Source: Candidatus Aenigmatarchaeota archaeon (GTDB taxonomy: Archaea > Aenigmatarchaeota > Aenigmatarchaeia > QMZS01). Taken from it: a DNA stretch of 5,349 nt. Shown here piece after piece: positions 4,911 to 5,349 of the stretch. The notes under the pieces were generated by a model that did no database searches, had not been told where the DNA came from, and saw only the letters and a program-made list of their open reading frames with translations. The stretch lies in NCBI GenBank assembly GCA_030620695.1, contig JAUXEA010000038.1, positions 1-5,349 of the forward strand, written 5' to 3'. The translations under genes and the position numbers were made by a program. Position 1 is the first letter of the stretch; every line of letters starts with the position of its first letter.

Positions 4911-5349
4911 ATGATTTACTTGGGTCCGGCAGGAATACCAACAATCACAACCGGAGATACAATTCAGGGAATTAGAGATGTTAAAAAATTAGGATTAAGT
5001 GCAATGGAACTGGAATTTGTAAGAGGGGTCTATCTGAAAAAAGAGCAGGCAATTGAAGTTGGCAAAATTGCAAAGGATTTAAAAATTAAACTATCTATCC
5101 ATGCTTCTTATTTTGTAAACCTCTGCAACCCTGAAAAAGTTGAGGACAGCAAAAAAAGAATTCTTAGCTCCTGTAAGATTGGTCATTATGCAGGAGCAAA
5201 ATATATTGTGTTCCACCCCGGATATTACGGAAAACTTTCAAAAGAACAGGCTTATGAATTTGTAAAAAAAGGCTGCAGGGAACTAAAAGAGGAAATAGAA
5301 AAAAATAAGTGGAAAGTTATTCTTGGTTTGGAAACAACAGGAAAGAAAT
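4911..5349 (+). CDS. nfo: Endonuclease IV (AP endonuclease), 5' part, cut by the window end
   Basis: The first 146 residues of a TIM-barrel AP endonuclease run off the right edge without a stop. Endonuclease IV cleaves DNA 5' of abasic sites in base-excision repair, using a three-metal zinc centre. The archaeal-type N-terminus is MIYLGPAGIP, followed by KKLGLSAMELEFVRGVYL (residues 25-42). The zinc-ligand motifs visible are SIHASYFVNL (His64, matching His69 of the E. coli enzyme), FHPGYY (His102, matching His109) and GLETTGKK (Glu141, matching Glu145). The remaining ligands should lie in the missing half; family length is about 280 residues. The ATG follows the preceding stop by 1 nt, with no obvious Shine-Dalgarno site. 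A sugar-phosphate isomerase of the same fold is an alternative, but the ETTGKK and HASYFVNL stretches favour endonuclease IV. Confidence 0.9.
   Translation, partial: MIYLGPAGIPTITTGDTIQGIRDVKKLGLSAMELEFVRGVYLKKEQAIEVGKIAKDLKIKLSIHASYFVNLCNPEKVEDSKKRILSSCKIGHYAGAKYIVFHPGYYGKLSKEQAYEFVKKGCRELKEEIEKNKWKVILGLETTGKK

Overview
The window is AT-rich, tightly packed and looks archaeal. The evidence is an RNA-processing beta-CASP nuclease of the archaeal CPSF2 type, archaeal-type ribosomal proteins uL14, uL13 and uS9, an archaeal-style endonuclease IV, AT-rich TATA-like boxes close to start codons instead of Shine-Dalgarno sites at transcript-leading genes, and Arg codons that are AGA/AGG wherever I read them. 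The short genes, small gaps and scattered ribosomal protein genes suggest a reduced-genome archaeon, perhaps of DPANN type. That placement is inference; no rRNA or other decisive marker is present.

Layout. At 72-1007 (+) lies a six-helix integral membrane protein with a very lysine-rich C-terminal tail. Its stop overlaps the GTG start of a beta-CASP ribonuclease (1004-2248, +), so the two are probably co-transcribed. A 50-bp convergent gap carries T-tracts on both strands. On the minus strand follow uL14 (2299-2697) and a rhomboid-family intramembrane serine protease (2767-3426). The rhomboid is divergent from the uL13-uS9 pair (3467-3886 and 3879-4268, +), which overlap by 8 nt; the 40-bp divergent gap holds a near-symmetric AT-rich palindrome. 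Next come an unrecognised 88-codon gene on the minus strand (4338-4604) and, divergent from it across 23 bp, an unrecognised 93-codon gene (4628-4909, +) directly followed by the 5' half of an endonuclease IV gene (4911 to the window end).

How the genes work together. The set covers translation (uL14, uL13, uS9), RNA processing or decay (the beta-CASP enzyme), membrane proteolysis (rhomboid) and base-excision repair (endonuclease IV). The most notable points are that uL14 is isolated from its usual ribosomal operon, that the uL13-uS9 pair lacks its usual archaeal neighbours, that the nuclease is coupled to a membrane protein with a polybasic tail, and that AT-rich boxes sit about 17-22 nt from most leading start codons. 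I see no RNA gene, CRISPR array or mobile element, no gene-free stretch over 100 bases, and no clear evidence of a new defence or mobile system.
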